Below are positions 25,389 through 33,988 of a stretch of DNA of 64,000 nucleotides, piece by piece (position 1 is the stretch's first letter; each line of letters opens with the position of its first letter). The notes below the pieces were generated by a model. It did no database searches. It saw only the letters and a program-made list of their open reading frames with translations, and was not told the DNA's origin. Both the position numbers and the translations under genes were made by a program. The DNA comes from GCA-2687025 sp964473525 (GTDB lineage: Bacteria; Poribacteria; WGA-4E; GCA-2687025), in contig CAYYPK010000002.1 of NCBI GenBank assembly GCA_964473525.1, positions 283,330 to 347,329 of the forward strand, read 5' to 3'.

Positions 25389-25985
25389 TCAGGTCGAGGT
25401 GTCGTCGCCATCCTCTGGCGCGTCGCTGGGAGCGTCCGGCTCGTCCTCGTCGTTCGCCTCGACGACAATCTCAGACGCGACATCCTCGCCCGACTCAATG
25501 AGCGGCACTTCGATCTCGCGTCCTGTCGACTCCGCGTCCTCGCCCGTCTCGACGGCAGCATCCTCGCCCGCGTCCTCGACTGGCTCGGCTTCGGGTTCGG
25601 GCTGCTCGGCGAGGCGTCGACGCAGTTCGTCGACGGCGAGCTGCGCCGTCTCCTGAACCGACTCGTCCTCGTCGTTCAACGCCAGGTTCTCGATGGGAGC
25701 GATGGACTCAACGTCTTCGTGCTCCACGAGTTCCTCGGTGACCGCCACGCGGACCTGCGGGTCCAGATGGTAGACGAGCGTGCGCAACGCCTCCGTGGCG
25801 TGGTCGCCGAGGGCGGACAACACGCGGACACCATAGGCGCGCAAGGTCGAGGCGACATGGAAGGGCTCTTCGTATGACTGGCGCCCCAGAGAATGCGTGA
25901 GGTCGCGCGCGACACGACTGACCGTCGGTGGCGTTTCGACGAGTCGGGCGGTGTATGTGGGTCCGTGCTCGCGCTTGCGTCGCAT
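25389..25985 (-). CDS. HEAT-repeat-like protein with acidic tail
   Basis: This 198-residue protein has a basic N-terminus, then helical repeats at about residues 35-120 resembling HEAT/armadillo repeats (VLSALGDHATEALRTLVYHLDPQVRVAVTEEL; PIENLALNDEDESVQETAQ), and a long Glu/Asp-rich tail (about 130-198). Such repeats usually mediate protein contacts. It starts 11 bases after the stop of the VWA-domain gene, on the same strand, and GAGG lies 9 bases before ATG 25985. It may be a partner of that membrane protein. The acidic tail could be low-complexity and disordered. Confidence 0.7.
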   Translation of the reverse strand: MRRKREHGPTYTARLVETPPTVSRVARDLTHSLGRQSYEEPFHVASTLRAYGVRVLSALGDHATEALRTLVYHLDPQVRVAVTEELVEHEDVESIAPIENLALNDEDESVQETAQLAVDELRRRLAEQPEPEAEPVEDAGEDAAVETGEDAESTGREIEVPLIESGEDVASEIVVEANDEDEPDAPSDAPEDGDDTST

Positions 25986-25996
25986 GTCGCAGTACC

Positions 25997-28717
25997 TCAC
26001 ACCGTCCGCGCGCGGCCCTTGGCGGCGCGTAGGCGGTCTAGTCCACTTCCCCCGCCGTCGGTCGTTGGCGGTCGTGCCGTCGTGGTCTTCCTCGGCCTGT
26101 TCGTGATAGCCCGCGAAGACCCTCCCGCGCGTCGCTTCGCCAGCGACAGGGCGGAAAGCTGCGTATCCGTCCGCTGAGAAGGCCCGGCGGCCCGAGTCCA
26201 GCCAAAGTGTCTCATGACCCACTCCAGAAACACAATGGCGATCCCGACGAGGAGCAGGAACGGAGCGAGCTCTCGCTCGAACGGCACGCCGGAACCAGTG
26301 CGGCTGTCCCACCCCCTGGGCTCGGGCGCCACCGCCCCACCGGATCCCTCGGCAAGCTCCCGCAGGCGCTCGGGACGAGGCCTGACCAGCCACTCGGCGT
26401 TCCCTGCGTATGCTATAGTCCCCCGAGCGACTTCCCTTTCGCCCGACAGCGCGACGACCGTGTAGATCCCAGGCGTGGGGAGCAACAGACGGCCGTCGTA
26501 TCCGGTGGCCACGGGCGCCATGTCTACCGTAACCGACTGGCCGTCTTCCGCGGTTGCGCGCGCGCGCAGCCGCGTAGGAGGCGGGCTGTCGGGAGGGTAT
26601 GTGAGGCGCGCCACCACCGTGGACCCCTCAACGGCGACGGAGTAGTCGAAGGTCTCCGGGCGTCCGTCGGGCAGCGCCCACCGCAGCCACGATTCCCATC
26701 GCGCGGCGTAGTCTGGGGTCCGCGCCCAAGGCGTCGTCCAGCGATTCCCGCCGTCGGACATGAACGCTAGCGACTTGCCCAATCCGTAGCGCCACCCGAC
26801 GAGAAGTGGGTCGCCTTCCTGGGTGCGCAGGAACGTCTCAGCGGTCGTCTTCGGCGTCGTCGCCAGGTACGCGGCGAACGGTGGGTATGCGCCACTCGCA
26901 AGGGAGCCGGCGCCGAGGACGACCTGTGTCTCCTCGCGGACGACTACATCACCAGTCTGTCGAGCTTCCTCCGCGAACACGCGTGGCAAGCGCGACATGT
27001 CGCTTAGCGCGTGGAACGAGCCTCCGCCCGCCTGCGCGATGTCCTGAAGCACCGGCTTCGCGTCGCTTCCGACCGCCACCGTCGACACGGTGATGCTCTT
27101 CGCTGACAGATCCCGCGCCATTGCCGCCAGGTCGCCTTCGGATTGGCCGTCGGAGAGCAGCACGACGTGCCGACGTGGGAAATCCGCTGTCGTGAGAAGA
27201 CGGTCAGCCTCGACAAGGGCGGACGCGATATCGGTGCCCGCCCCGGGACGAAGGCTCTCGACGGCGGCCATCACGCTGGCGCCCGCGTCCTGGGGAGTGA
27301 GCGGCGCGGCTACGTGGGCTTCCGCGTCGAAGGCGACCACGCCGATGTGGTCCTCGTCTTCTAGCGCGTCGATGGCGGCGCGGGTAGCGGACGCGGCGAG
27401 TGTGAGTTTTTGCACGCCGCCACTCTCGTGCGCCATGCTCCCGGACTTGTCGAGCAGCAGCAGGAGCGCGAGGGGTTGCTTGCGGTCCTGCGGGATCATC
27501 TCGACCGGCGCGGCGTCTTCAAGAGGCGTCTTCCGCCAGTCGCCGGCGCCGTACGTTCGCGGCCCGCCAATGCTGAGCCACGCTCCCCCGTCCTCGACGT
27601 ATCTCGCCACGGCCCGCATGTGCGGCTCCGTCAGATCGCCAGCGGCGACGTTGTCGAACACGATGACGTCGTAGTCCGACAGTCGCGCCGTGTGCGAGGG
27701 CAGCGAGTCTGGAACGCCGCGCGTCCAGGTCACGTCGGTCGCCGCGCGCAACGCCGCCTCAACAGCGGAAGCTCCTTCCGAGTTGCCAGAGATGTACAGC
27801 CCTCGCGCCCGCCCGGCGACGCTAACGTACGCGGAGGCGCGGTTGTCGCGCGTGTTGGGGTCGTCCTGCGTCGTCAGCGTTGCCACGACGCGCTGTTCGC
27901 CGGACTCCTCATCCACCCGCGGCAGCGACGGCTCTGGCGCAATGACCTGCTCTACCAGCGTGACGCCCTCATCGATCTCTACGTCACGGTCGACAGTGGT
28001 TCTGGCGCCGAGGGAGAAGCGCAACGTCCCGACCGTGGCGCGATCTGACTCCAGGACGACGCGGGCCACGATGGGCGCTCCTGCGCGGGCGTGGGAGGGA
28101 ACTCGCAGCGACGCGACCCGGACTCCCTCGCCCACGCGCGACGCCAGGGGCACGACCGTGACCGGGATGCCCTCCGCCCGTAGGCGGGGGAGGGCTTCGC
28201 GCATGTCGCCCGCGGTCTCGGCGCCGTCCGTCGCGAGGAGTATGCGGCGGTCGCCCGTGGGTGGCAGCAGGTCCATCGCCAGAGCCAACGCCGCTTCGAC
28301 GTTCGTGCCGGACGGGTCAGCGTTGAGGCCGGAGACGGGTCGTTGCAGCGTGGTGGAGAATAGGTCGGAGGGTAGTCCGAAGCCCCTGATGACCCTTGGC
28401 GCGCCGCCGAAGGTGATGGCGGCTACTGCCGCATCGTCAGGCGTCTCACGCAGGTAGGGAGCCAACGCGTCGCCAGCGGCGGCAGGAACGGGACCGGTGG
28501 CGCTGGAGGACGCGTCCACAACGGCCACGACGGACACTTGCGCGCGCGTGCTCTGCCAATAGGGCTCCAACAGCGCGCCCAGAATCGCGGCGATCGCCAC
28601 GAGCCGCATCGCGACGTGGACCCACATCCGCCGTTGCCGACGACGTGGCCCCGTGAGCCAAGTCGCCACGGTGACCGCCGCGGCCGCTACCGCCATCGCT
28701 ATGAACAGGATCGTCAT
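25997..28717 (-). CDS. Membrane protein with two VWA domains and a glutamine-amidotransferase-like region
   Basis: This 906-residue protein has N-terminal membrane helices (about residues 4-20 and 32-50), then a degenerate VWA domain (about 60-200) with a VVDASSS MIDAS-like motif. A beta-sandwich region and a GATase1-like segment (about 320-400, with DYDVIVFDNVAAGDL and VEDGGAWLSIGG) follow. A second VWA at about 415-600 has the canonical MIDAS LDKSGSM. Another membrane helix is near residue 840 (FLLLVGIAIVFLEWV), with a basic, disordered tail. The architecture matches large BatA-like and GATase-like VWA proteins that usually accompany MoxR ATPases; none is seen here. It is in one operon with the HEAT-like gene. 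Confidence 0.85.
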   Translation of the reverse strand: MTILFIAMAVAAAAVTVATWLTGPRRRQRRMWVHVAMRLVAIAAILGALLEPYWQSTRAQVSVVAVVDASSSATGPVPAAAGDALAPYLRETPDDAAVAAITFGGAPRVIRGFGLPSDLFSTTLQRPVSGLNADPSGTNVEAALALAMDLLPPTGDRRILLATDGAETAGDMREALPRLRAEGIPVTVVPLASRVGEGVRVASLRVPSHARAGAPIVARVVLESDRATVGTLRFSLGARTTVDRDVEIDEGVTLVEQVIAPEPSLPRVDEESGEQRVVATLTTQDDPNTRDNRASAYVSVAGRARGLYISGNSEGASAVEAALRAATDVTWTRGVPDSLPSHTARLSDYDVIVFDNVAAGDLTEPHMRAVARYVEDGGAWLSIGGPRTYGAGDWRKTPLEDAAPVEMIPQDRKQPLALLLLLDKSGSMAHESGGVQKLTLAASATRAAIDALEDEDHIGVVAFDAEAHVAAPLTPQDAGASVMAAVESLRPGAGTDIASALVEADRLLTTADFPRRHVVLLSDGQSEGDLAAMARDLSAKSITVSTVAVGSDAKPVLQDIAQAGGGSFHALSDMSRLPRVFAEEARQTGDVVVREETQVVLGAGSLASGAYPPFAAYLATTPKTTAETFLRTQEGDPLLVGWRYGLGKSLAFMSDGGNRWTTPWARTPDYAARWESWLRWALPDGRPETFDYSVAVEGSTVVARLTYPPDSPPPTRLRARATAEDGQSVTVDMAPVATGYDGRLLLPTPGIYTVVALSGEREVARGTIAYAGNAEWLVRPRPERLRELAEGSGGAVAPEPRGWDSRTGSGVPFERELAPFLLLVGIAIVFLEWVMRHFGWTRAAGPSQRTDTQLSALSLAKRRAGGSSRAITNRPRKTTTARPPTTDGGGSGLDRLRAAKGRARTV

Positions 28718-28750
28718 CGACTCCCCCGCGTCGTCCTACACGGGAGGATG

Positions 28751-29977
28751 TTACGCGGACAGCCCGTTGGCAACCTTGCAGATGGCGTCACCGACGTCGG
28801 CGATGTCGTCGTCGCCCATGTGCTCGTGCAGACCGAAGAGCGCGACCGTCTTCAGACCCTGTACCGCGTCGGGCACGAGGTCGTGGCTGTATTCGTATTC
28901 GCGGGTCGTAGCGGGACACGAGAACGGACACTGTGTCTTGCCGTAGGTCACCTTGCGGGCGAGGAAATCCCCGCGCATGTAGATCGGATCCTGGATGTAG
29001 CGCGCGCTGACGGACACTCCCTCGGCACGCACGGCCGCGGTGAAGGCGTCCGGGTCGTGACCCGTAATGTGGAAGATGTAGTTCCACCAGGACACCTCGT
29101 AGTCGTCCGAGAGGGGCAGCGCGGTGATCCCCGGAGCGTCGGCGATCCGCTCGGTCAGCAGTCGCCCCAGATGGATGCGCCGCTCGACGACTTCGCGGAC
29201 CTTCTCCAGTTGCGCGACGGCGACTGCTCCCGTGAGTTCGTTCATGCGGTAGTTGGGCGCCAGGAAGGCGTGGTCGCGGTCGCCCATGTAGCGGTAGTCC
29301 CAGCCCTTGTCGGCGAACAGGCGTAGGCGCCAGTAGGTTGCCTCGTCGTCGGTGATAGTGATGCCGCCGTCGCCCGTCGTCATGTGCTTGGACTGCTGGA
29401 AGCTGAAGCAGCCCATGTCGCCGAACGTGCCTAGATACTGCCCCTTGTACTTCGTCGCGTGCGCCTGTGCGCAGTCCTCGATGAGTGTGACGCCGCGCCG
29501 CTTCGCGATCTCCGCGACCCGGTCGACTTCACATCCGCGCCCGAACAGATGCACGAGGATAATGGCGCGCGTGCGATCCGTGATGCGCTCCTCAATGGAC
29601 TCGGGCGTCATGTTCAGGGTGATGGGGTCTACGTCGGCGAACACCGGCACGGCGTTCTGTTGGAGGATGGGCATGACGCTGCCGGGATCGGTGATGGGCG
29701 CCGTGATGATCTCGTCGCCAGGATCGGGGTTCACCGCGCCCAGCGCGAGATGCACCGCCGCCGTGCCGCTGGTGCACGTCTGCGCGAAACCGGACCCCAT
29801 GAACGCCGCGAACTTCTCCTCCAGCTGCGGCACGAAGTTGCCGTTCTTCCCGAACAGGTTCTGGCTGCGGATCGCCTCGAGGACGAGTTCCTCGTCGCGT
29901 TCGGAGAAGGGCCGGCGTCCGGGGAAGGGGGCCGTACGGACGGGCGTCCCTCCGTCTACGGCCAGCTTGTCGGCCAT
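28751..29977 (-). CDS. DegT/DnrJ/EryC1/StrS-family PLP aminotransferase
   Basis: The 408-residue protein is a sugar or cyclitol aminotransferase of the DegT group. Features include SGTAAVHLALGA near residue 70 (PLP phosphate binding), DPxTLNMTPESIEERI, the EDCAQAHATKYKGQYLG segment with PLP-contacting Asp and Gln, and the Schiff-base Lys in FSFQQSKHMTTGDGG. C-terminal substrate-binding regions follow. Members make amino sugars or aminocyclitols for polysaccharides and antibiotics. No nucleotide-sugar genes are adjacent, so the pathway is unknown. It is 33 bases upstream of the VWA gene on the same strand. Confidence 0.9.
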   Translation of the reverse strand: MADKLAVDGGTPVRTAPFPGRRPFSERDEELVLEAIRSQNLFGKNGNFVPQLEEKFAAFMGSGFAQTCTSGTAAVHLALGAVNPDPGDEIITAPITDPGSVMPILQQNAVPVFADVDPITLNMTPESIEERITDRTRAIILVHLFGRGCEVDRVAEIAKRRGVTLIEDCAQAHATKYKGQYLGTFGDMGCFSFQQSKHMTTGDGGITITDDEATYWRLRLFADKGWDYRYMGDRDHAFLAPNYRMNELTGAVAVAQLEKVREVVERRIHLGRLLTERIADAPGITALPLSDDYEVSWWNYIFHITGHDPDAFTAAVRAEGVSVSARYIQDPIYMRGDFLARKVTYGKTQCPFSCPATTREYEYSHDLVPDAVQGLKTVALFGLHEHMGDDDIADVGDAICKVANGLSA

Positions 29978-30100
29978 GTCGCGCGCTCCTAGCGGATGTG
30001 GGTACTACCTGCGGGCGCCTGTTTCCCGGCGAGTATCAGCGAGGGGTAGTGACCACGCAAGACGGACGTGCCGGCCACGCGCTCGTCGCCGTTCCCAGGC

Positions 30101-31222
30101 CTACCGCGCATCGAGCAACGCGAAGAGCTCATCGTGGTTGGCGTGGTAGAACTCCATCGGACCTTGCCACGGCGATGGATCTGGTTCCGTGTGCTCCTGG
30201 CCGGTCTGCTCGGCCCTCAGCTTCACGAAGCTCGCATGGCACGCGAAGGCGGACACCATCACGCTGAGGCGCGCGCAGCCGTGTGCCAGGTACGCGAGGC
30301 GGATGTCCCTCTCGTCGCCCGCCCATCCCGCCTCGCGCAAGCCCTGCAAGTACGCGGCGTACGCGGTCTCGCTGAGTTCCGCGTAGTCTGTCGGAGCAAC
30401 TCCGTCCAGGAAGATGGTGGCGAAAACCAGGCCAGCAAGGTCTTCGCCGTAGGCTCCTTTCCCGGTAAACGCCCAATCGATGGCGATGGTCGTGTCGCCG
30501 TCCGCGAAGAGGTTCCTGCGGAACGCGTCGAAGTGGCACAGACACGCCGGCAGCGACTCGAGCGCGTCGAAGACCCGCTCCGCGGCGCCCCACATCCGCT
30601 CGACTTGCGCGGTCGTGCTGGCCGGGAACACGTCTTGCGCCTCCGGCCGACGTAGAAGGCCCTGGTAGTGCCCGTGGTATACGCACACCTCGGTCTCATG
30701 CCAGCCCTTGAGCCAACTCCGTGACATCCACTTCCAACCATCGTCGAGACGCTCCTCGGGAAACGCAGCGTTGAAGGCGCCGAGGTGGCGCGCTGCGCGC
30801 GCGAGCTGTTGTACGGGCCACCGCTCCGGCAGGCCGTCCTCGATGTACGGCATCCACATCCATATCTGGTCGCCGACATCTTGGAGCGCCAAGCAGCGCG
30901 CGGCCCGCAGGCCCCCGTCGAGATGGTCGAGCACGCCGCACTCGTATACGTCGGCCTCTCGACGCCAGTAGCGAACGGCCTTGGGGTCGTCCGTGCCGGA
31001 GGAGCTGTCGAGGCACTTGAGGACCAGTTTCCATGCCACAGCCTCGGAGTCGCCGGTCGCCCCCTCGAACAGCAGAATGGTCTGACCGCCTATCCCCGCG
31101 AGGGGCTTCGACGACCACTCTCCCAAGGACTGAATGTCGCGACCTAAGGACTTCCGCACGATAGGCAAGAGAACAGCCGCGTCAACGTGGTCGGCCGGCG
31201 ATGGTGGTGGCTCTTGCGCCAT
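30101..31222 (-). CDS. APH-like phosphotransferase
   Basis: The 373-residue protein is the third APH-like kinase in the window and a clear paralogue of that at 5423-6550. The N-lobe has VAWKLVLKCLD with the probable ATP-binding Lys. The catalytic loop is CLCHFDAFRRNLF (HxDxxxxN) and the metal motif is TIAIDWAF. A shared helical C-terminus with a region of Ala, Tyr and Trp residues follows. AGGAGG is 5 bases before the ATG. The substrate is unknown; it is not safely called antibiotic resistance. It stands apart from its neighbours, 123 bases from the DegT gene. Confidence 0.8.
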   Translation of the reverse strand: MAQEPPPSPADHVDAAVLLPIVRKSLGRDIQSLGEWSSKPLAGIGGQTILLFEGATGDSEAVAWKLVLKCLDSSSGTDDPKAVRYWRREADVYECGVLDHLDGGLRAARCLALQDVGDQIWMWMPYIEDGLPERWPVQQLARAARHLGAFNAAFPEERLDDGWKWMSRSWLKGWHETEVCVYHGHYQGLLRRPEAQDVFPASTTAQVERMWGAAERVFDALESLPACLCHFDAFRRNLFADGDTTIAIDWAFTGKGAYGEDLAGLVFATIFLDGVAPTDYAELSETAYAAYLQGLREAGWAGDERDIRLAYLAHGCARLSVMVSAFACHASFVKLRAEQTGQEHTEPDPSPWQGPMEFYHANHDELFALLDAR

Positions 31223-31278
31223 GCAATCCTCCTGGGTAGCGGGGTCAAGGTCGGCTTCGACGGGCGAGCCTCGAACGA

Positions 31279-31289
31279 TGTGCTAGCCT
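31279..31289 (+). promoter_or_regulatory. Extended -10 promoter (TGTGCTAGCCT)
   Basis: The element has TGnTAnnnT and the same TGTGCTA core as promoters near 11649 and 13913. It faces the repeat-protein gene at 31471 and is divergent from the APH-like kinase gene. A second possible -10, TACACT, lies near 31421. Confidence 0.4.
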
Positions 31290-31470
31290 GATGTCAGACG
31301 ATACCAGCTCGACGCGCGGCGCGCGAGGCGCTGGCTCGCCAGCCACGACGTGTGGGGCAGACGCGCCGTGCTTCGCGCCGCCACTCGCCTTCCTCCGAAT
31401 GCAGCGCACGGCGGAGTCCGCTACACTGACACTCACACGATGTAGGGGCAACTCGAAGGGGCGTCAGTCG

Positions 31471-32064
31471 ATGAAGCGCAACGCACTGTACATGTTCCTC
31501 GGCGGCCTGCTGGTGTTCATGGGCCACATCGCGTCGAGCGTGCTTACGCAGGATGCCCGCGGTCAGACGGATGGGACTCCGCAGCACATAGACCGGCTGA
31601 CCTGCCGCGCGATCGACGTCATCGGCGCCAACGGCGAGCGGCGTGTTAGCATCGCCGCGGACGACGACGGTGGCGTGCTGGCTCTTTGGGGATCTGACAA
31701 CGCCCTCGCCGCGCTCATCACGTCCGACGAACGAGGCGGCCTGGTCTCCGTTCGGGGCACGCAGGACAGCAGCCAGGTGGCGCTCAAGGTCAGCGAGGCG
31801 GGCAGCGGGCTGTGGTTGCTGGGACCCGACGGTGGCAAGCGCGTCGCCCTCGACGCGAACGCTCTGGGCGGAGGCATGTCGTTCTACGACACCGACGCGC
31901 AGGCGCGCGCGACGCTGCTCGTGCTCCCCGAGGGCGTCGAGTTCGCGGCCAGAGCGCGCGACGGCGAGAAGCGCGCCGTTGTGGCCGTGACGCCAAACGA
32001 CGCCGGAGCTGTGCTAACCTACCACCCAGAAGGCCCGCGCTCCGGCAGCATGCCAGCGCGCTAG
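31471..32064 (+). CDS. Membrane-anchored beta-repeat protein
   Basis: This 197-residue protein has an N-terminal membrane or signal segment (YMFLGGLLVFMGHIASSV) and then about six tandem repeats of roughly 22 residues, each with a G-x-L/V core followed by a polar turn and an A-x-L-x strand; examples are GGVLALWGSDNALAALI, GGLVSVRGTQDSSQVALKV, SGLWLLGPDGGKRVALDA and GGMSFYDTDAQARATLLV. The pattern fits a beta-solenoid. GAAGGGG lies about 10 bases before ATG 31471. The family is unknown; similar short-repeat envelope proteins occur in uncultivated bacteria. It starts a plus-strand run that continues to the heptosyltransferases. Confidence 0.7.
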   Translation: MKRNALYMFLGGLLVFMGHIASSVLTQDARGQTDGTPQHIDRLTCRAIDVIGANGERRVSIAADDDGGVLALWGSDNALAALITSDERGGLVSVRGTQDSSQVALKVSEAGSGLWLLGPDGGKRVALDANALGGGMSFYDTDAQARATLLVLPEGVEFAARARDGEKRAVVAVTPNDAGAVLTYHPEGPRSGSMPAR

Positions 32065-32076
32065 GCGAGCGATCCC

Positions 32077-32499
32077 ATGCGCAGAGCACTGACAGCCATC
32101 GCATTGACCGCGGCATTGGCAGCGCCGCCAAATGCCGCCTACGGCTTTGGGAGGACGGCGCAGAAGGTGGCCTTCGCGGCTGGGTTGCTCGCAGTGGGTG
32201 GCGTCGTGCGGGCCATCATCCGACGCGACCGCAACAACACAGCGGAGCGCATTGGGGAGTTGCGCGCCGTGTGGGGCGATCCCGTCGAAGTCAGGACCGT
32301 CGTGGACGGATTCGACACTCTACGCGTGGAGACTTACAGCCAGAATGCAAGATCAGCGTGGGCGACGTTTCGGAATGACCGTCTGCTACGGGTTCGCTAT
32401 GGGAAGGAGCATCCTGATCGCGTCGATGGCGCTGGCGATGCTCAGCGTTCCACCAGCAACGGCGGCAGTGGATCGGTACCTGTTCGAGCGGATCCATGA
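32077..32499 (+). CDS. Small secreted or membrane hypothetical protein
   Basis: The 140-residue protein begins with a signal peptide (about residues 1-22, ANAAYG-like cleavage) and a second hydrophobic stretch (KVAFAAGLLAVGGVV). A SmpA/OmlA-like segment follows (RIGELRAVWGDPVEVRTV ... LRVRYG), consistent with a short periplasmic domain, but the match is weak. Its last 34 codons overlap the start of the PAP2 gene in another frame; this tail is Ser/Gly/Asp-rich and looks unlike the rest. It starts 12 bases after the repeat-protein stop and is likely cotranscribed. Confidence 0.55.
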   Translation: MRRALTAIALTAALAAPPNAAYGFGRTAQKVAFAAGLLAVGGVVRAIIRRDRNNTAERIGELRAVWGDPVEVRTVVDGFDTLRVETYSQNARSAWATFRNDRLLRVRYGKEHPDRVDGAGDAQRSTSNGGSGSVPVRADP

Positions 32500-32956
32500 C
32501 GATATGAGGGGCGACCTACTGGACGATGTCGTCCCGGTCCTCAACGACTTCGGCCACAGCAAATACACCATAGCCGCCGCAGTTCTGACGGCTGCGCTGG
32601 CCCCCGACAGAATGAGCGACACGGGGATGCTCCTGGGCGCCGGGTTCGCCGCGTCGGCCCTGACAAGTGACGCCCTGAAACGGCTCGCTGGTAGATCGCG
32701 CCCGCTGACTCCCTCCGATCGGCACTCCATGCCGTCGGGTCACGCAGCAGTGGCATTCTCGACCGCCACCACGCTGGCGCATCGCTACCCACGTTGGCGC
32801 GTCGCGTTCTACACTGTGGCGGGAGGCGTCGCGTTTGCCCGCGTGTACCTCGGCAGGCACTATCCGGGCGACGTGCTCGTCGGCGCCGCCATCGGCGTCG
32901 GGATGACGCGACTGGCCCTGCGACACGAGCAGAAGATCCTCTCCATCAGCTTCTAG
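32399..32956 (+). CDS. PAP2-family phosphatase
   Basis: This 185-residue membrane phosphatase has an N-terminal signal-like helix (SILIASMALAMLSVPPATA) and several membrane helices. All three PAP2 active-site motifs are present: KRLAGRSRP (KxxxxxxRP), MPSGHA (PSGH) and ARVYLGRHYPGD (RxxxxxHxxxD). PAP2 enzymes dephosphorylate lipid phosphates such as undecaprenyl pyrophosphate or phosphatidic acid, which would fit the following LPS heptosyltransferases. No ribosome site is seen before ATG 32399, and the gene overlaps the preceding frame by 101 bases; coupled translation would explain this. A later start would remove the signal helix. Confidence 0.85.
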   Translation: MGRSILIASMALAMLSVPPATAAVDRYLFERIHDDMRGDLLDDVVPVLNDFGHSKYTIAAAVLTAALAPDRMSDTGMLLGAGFAASALTSDALKRLAGRSRPLTPSDRHSMPSGHAAVAFSTATTLAHRYPRWRVAFYTVAGGVAFARVYLGRHYPGDVLVGAAIGVGMTRLALRHEQKILSISF

Positions 32957-32977
32957 CCCTACACCCGACGGCTGACC

Positions 32978-33985
32978 ATGCGCCGCTTCCTCATCATCAG
33001 GCTGGGTTCACTCGGCGATGTCGTGCTGACGTCGCCCGCCGCCCGCGCCCTCCGCGAGGCTTTCCCGTCCGCGCACATCGCCCTCCTGACCTCGACCCCG
33101 TTCGCGCCGCTGTACGCGTCGAATCCCCACGTCGACGAGGTGCTGACGATGGACCGCGCGCGAACGAACCGCGACATTGCCTCGGTCGCGTCGCTCGTGC
33201 GGCGTATCCGCCGTGGCGGCTATACGACGAGCATCGACCTACACCGCAAGCTGAAAACGGCGGGTATGGCGTTCCTCGCGCGCGTGCCGCAACGGATAGG
33301 CGGCACGGCGCTGGACACCAACCGAGTGGCCCTGGACCCGTCGGAACACGCATCGGAACACGCGCTCGCCGCGCTTCGCCCTCTCGACCTCGACGACGGC
33401 GACGCGCGACCCGAGGTGTTCGTCTCGGCCGAGGACCGGTCGGCCGCCACCGACGTGCTCGCGCGTCACGGCGTGGACCCGTCCTCGGGCGGCCTCCTGG
33501 GCATCTTCCCTGGCGCCGGGTGGAAGCCGCGCGCCTGGATGCCCGAGCGATTCGCGGAGATCGGGCGGCGCGCTATCGACGATGGCATGCGCGTGGTCGT
33601 CGTTGGCGCCGCGAAGGACCGTGACGCTACCGAGCGCATCGCCGAGAGCTTGGGAAACAACGCGACGGTCCTCATGGACTTGCCGCTGGGTGTCCTCGCT
33701 GGAGTGCTGGAGCGGTGCGCGAAGTTCATCTCTAACGACACTGGGCCCATGCACCTCGCGGTCGCCCTCGGCACGCCCACACTGGCGCTCTTCGGGCCGG
33801 GCAACTTCGAGCGATTCGCGCCGCGCCATGCGCCTCATGTGGCCATCCGTGAACACGTCGAGTGCAGCCCATGCAAGCAGTTCAGCAATCGCTGCCGCGA
33901 CAACGTCTGTATGCAGCTCATCACCGTGGAGCGGGTCTGGAGCGAGGTCGAGTCGCTGGGAGCGGCGGAAGCCGGGAGCGGCTGA
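32978..33985 (+). CDS. GT9 glycosyltransferase, LPS heptosyltransferase-like
   Basis: The 335-residue protein belongs to the ADP-heptose:LPS heptosyltransferase family (GT9), which transfers heptose to the lipopolysaccharide core at the inner face of the cytoplasmic membrane. It has the N-terminal FLIIRLGSLGDVVLTSP motif, IFPGAGWKPRAWMPERFAEI and SNDTGPMHLAVALGTPTLALFGP, the usual donor-binding signature. A Cys-containing segment near the C-terminus, ECSPCKQ...CRDNVCMQ, is common in this branch. It is followed almost directly by a second GT9 gene, and preceded by a PAP2 phosphatase. This implies a diderm envelope with LPS-like glycolipid. Confidence 0.9.
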   Translation: MRRFLIIRLGSLGDVVLTSPAARALREAFPSAHIALLTSTPFAPLYASNPHVDEVLTMDRARTNRDIASVASLVRRIRRGGYTTSIDLHRKLKTAGMAFLARVPQRIGGTALDTNRVALDPSEHASEHALAALRPLDLDDGDARPEVFVSAEDRSAATDVLARHGVDPSSGGLLGIFPGAGWKPRAWMPERFAEIGRRAIDDGMRVVVVGAAKDRDATERIAESLGNNATVLMDLPLGVLAGVLERCAKFISNDTGPMHLAVALGTPTLALFGPGNFERFAPRHAPHVAIREHVECSPCKQFSNRCRDNVCMQLITVERVWSEVESLGAAEAGSG

Positions 33986-33988
33986 GTC

